DNA of 23,761 nt from the NCBI GenBank assembly GCA_016840595.1, contig JAEOSA010000006.1, positions 1-23,761 of the forward strand, read 5' to 3'. Below, in pieces: positions 22,978 through 23,761 of this stretch; position 1 is the first letter of the stretch, and every line of letters starts with the position of its first letter. The position numbers were made by a program, and so were the translations under genes. Below the pieces are notes generated by a model, which worked only from the letters and a program-made list of their open reading frames with translations, was not told the origin of the DNA and made no database searches. This stretch comes from Candidatus Hermodarchaeota archaeon. Its GTDB lineage: Archaea; Asgardarchaeota; Hermodarchaeia; Hermodarchaeales; Hermodarchaeaceae.

Positions 22978-23571
22978 ATGAGTGAATTTCGTGTCCCAAC
23001 GCCAAAGGAACTGCAAGAACTCCGAAAGAAAGTTGGGCTCACGCAAGAGGAGCTTGCTACTCGCGTTGGGATTAGTCAGTCTTTAGTCGCACGAATAGAA
23101 AACGGCCAAGTGAATCCGAGCATTATTACGCTGAAAAGAATTCTTAGTGTAATCGAAGATCAAGAGCAAGTTTCTCCAAATCTACGCGAGCTGTTGCAGT
23201 GGAAAGGTCAAACCACAAAGATGAAGCAATTAATCGGGGTCAGCCCTGATGACAAAGTACGACGTGCAGTAATACTGATGAGGCGTCATGGCATATCACA
23301 ACTTCCTGTCATTAAAAGGAACAAATCTGTTGGGTGTATTAGTGAAGGTACTATACTTCGAAAATTAATGACCATGGATTCACAGAAAGTCTTCTCATTA
23401 TCAGTCAATGAAATAATGGAAGAACCTTTTCCATCAATTGATATTAACGAGAGTGTAGAACTTGCATTCTCCAAAATCGCGTCAGGCGTTGAGGCATTAT
23501 TAATAGAGGACCAAGCACGTCCTGTGGGAATCGTCACTAAGATTGATATAATAGCATTTACACGAATTTAG
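22978..23571 (+). CDS. XRE-type HTH regulator with paired CBS domains
   Basis: 197 aa. Residues 5-60 are an XRE helix-turn-helix (LRKKVGLTQEELATRVGISQ, then SLVARIENGQVNPSIITLKRIL). Residues about 80-197 are two CBS repeats (RRAVILMRRHGISQLPVI to SVGCISEGTILRKL; EIMEEPFPSIDINESVELAF to RPVGIVTKIDIIAF), a Bateman module that usually senses adenyl nucleotides or SAM. The architecture is a known archaeal predicted-regulator type. TTG 22972, ATG 22975 and ATG 22978 are in frame; the TATA spacing favours a leaderless start at one of the ATGs. It is divergent from hypF across a 92-bp shared promoter region, so energy-state control of hydrogenase maturation is possible but unproven. Confidence 0.88.
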   Translation: MSEFRVPTPKELQELRKKVGLTQEELATRVGISQSLVARIENGQVNPSIITLKRILSVIEDQEQVSPNLRELLQWKGQTTKMKQLIGVSPDDKVRRAVILMRRHGISQLPVIKRNKSVGCISEGTILRKLMTMDSQKVFSLSVNEIMEEPFPSIDINESVELAFSKIASGVEALLIEDQARPVGIVTKIDIIAFTRI

Positions 23572-23689
23572 CACGTGATTTTGTAATAATTTCAATGAAT
23601 TCAATAAATTTATCTAGTTTTATGTTTTTAATACTATCAATAATCCTTATAATACAAAACCCACATTTCTCCAAAATAACTGAGGCGTG

Positions 23690-23761
23690 ATGAAACTGAG
23701 TGAGCTGGATCGATTAGTCGAACGAACACAAAAATTCGATCAACAAATGCTTTCAAAATGG
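23690..23761 (+). CDS. Unidentified gene, first 24 codons (cut by window edge)
   Basis: The open frame begins MKLSELDRLVERTQKFDQQM and runs off the window after LSKW. GAGG at 23682-23685 lies 4 nt before the ATG; a GTG one codon upstream is the alternative. TTATAATA at 23646-23653 is a good TATA box, about 40 nt upstream. The visible part is one charged amphipathic helix, too short to assign. The site, promoter and open frame make a real gene start likely. Confidence 0.6.
   Translation, partial: MKLSELDRLVERTQKFDQQMLSKW

Noticed and set aside
22886..23005. 40-codon N-terminal extension of HypF
   Set aside because: It runs over the divergent gene's promoter and start and has no family similarity, whereas GGGAG precedes the internal ATG at 22885.

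Overview
The window is archaeal chromosome. The evidence is an aRF1 release factor with NIKS and GGQ motifs, an Orc1/Cdc6 initiator, the DP1 subunit of DNA polymerase D, archaeal-type UMP kinase and ValRS, an initiator tRNA with an A1-U72 pair, a tRNA-Ser split by a bulge-helix intron, and GGTGA/GAGGT ribosome binding sites. All four tRNA genes encode their CCA end. Composition is moderately AT-rich. CofE implies coenzyme F420 and HypF implies [NiFe]-hydrogenase maturation. An Asgard or related lineage would fit the gene set, but the window alone does not fix the phylum.

Layout, left to right. 1-3500: cofE (cut by the left edge) and folP on the minus strand, divergent from gcvT; then a small winged-helix gene and pyrH on the minus strand. 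3600-8800: aRF1 and valS, then tRNA-Ala(CGC), tRNA-Ile(GAT), an AbrB-PhoU regulator and, convergent with it, intron-containing tRNA-Ser(CGA). 8900-10900: a MoxR AAA ATPase and VWA protein pair, with an antisense 31-codon membrane microprotein ORF overlapping the end of the VWA gene. 11059-15038: initiator tRNA-Met, then two tandem, divergent paralogues (580 and 569 aa) that I do not recognise. They read as an unusual double helix-turn-helix/RAM-like architecture behind a conserved N-terminal domain, and a spacer with a terminator-like hairpin separates them.

15346-20500 is a replication module. dp1 (PolD exonuclease subunit) converges on a DUF2240/SWIM-like gene and orc1/cdc6. About 1.7 kb of AT-rich DNA follows, interrupted by one small winged-helix gene and bounded by another. 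That DNA holds three near-identical origin recognition boxes with the form TTCCAGTGGAAATWAAGGGG, plus one core-only copy. Two of the boxes flank a 184-bp AT-rich stretch in inverted orientation. This is a convincing chromosomal origin, with initiator, polymerase subunit and three uncharacterised genes gathered round it.

20561-23761: hypF, divergent from an XRE-CBS regulator, then the first 24 codons of an unidentified gene at the right edge.

The best candidates for undescribed biology are the double-module paralogue pair, the origin-linked small genes with their shared GTTCACA-type operators, and the microprotein beside the MoxR-VWA pair.
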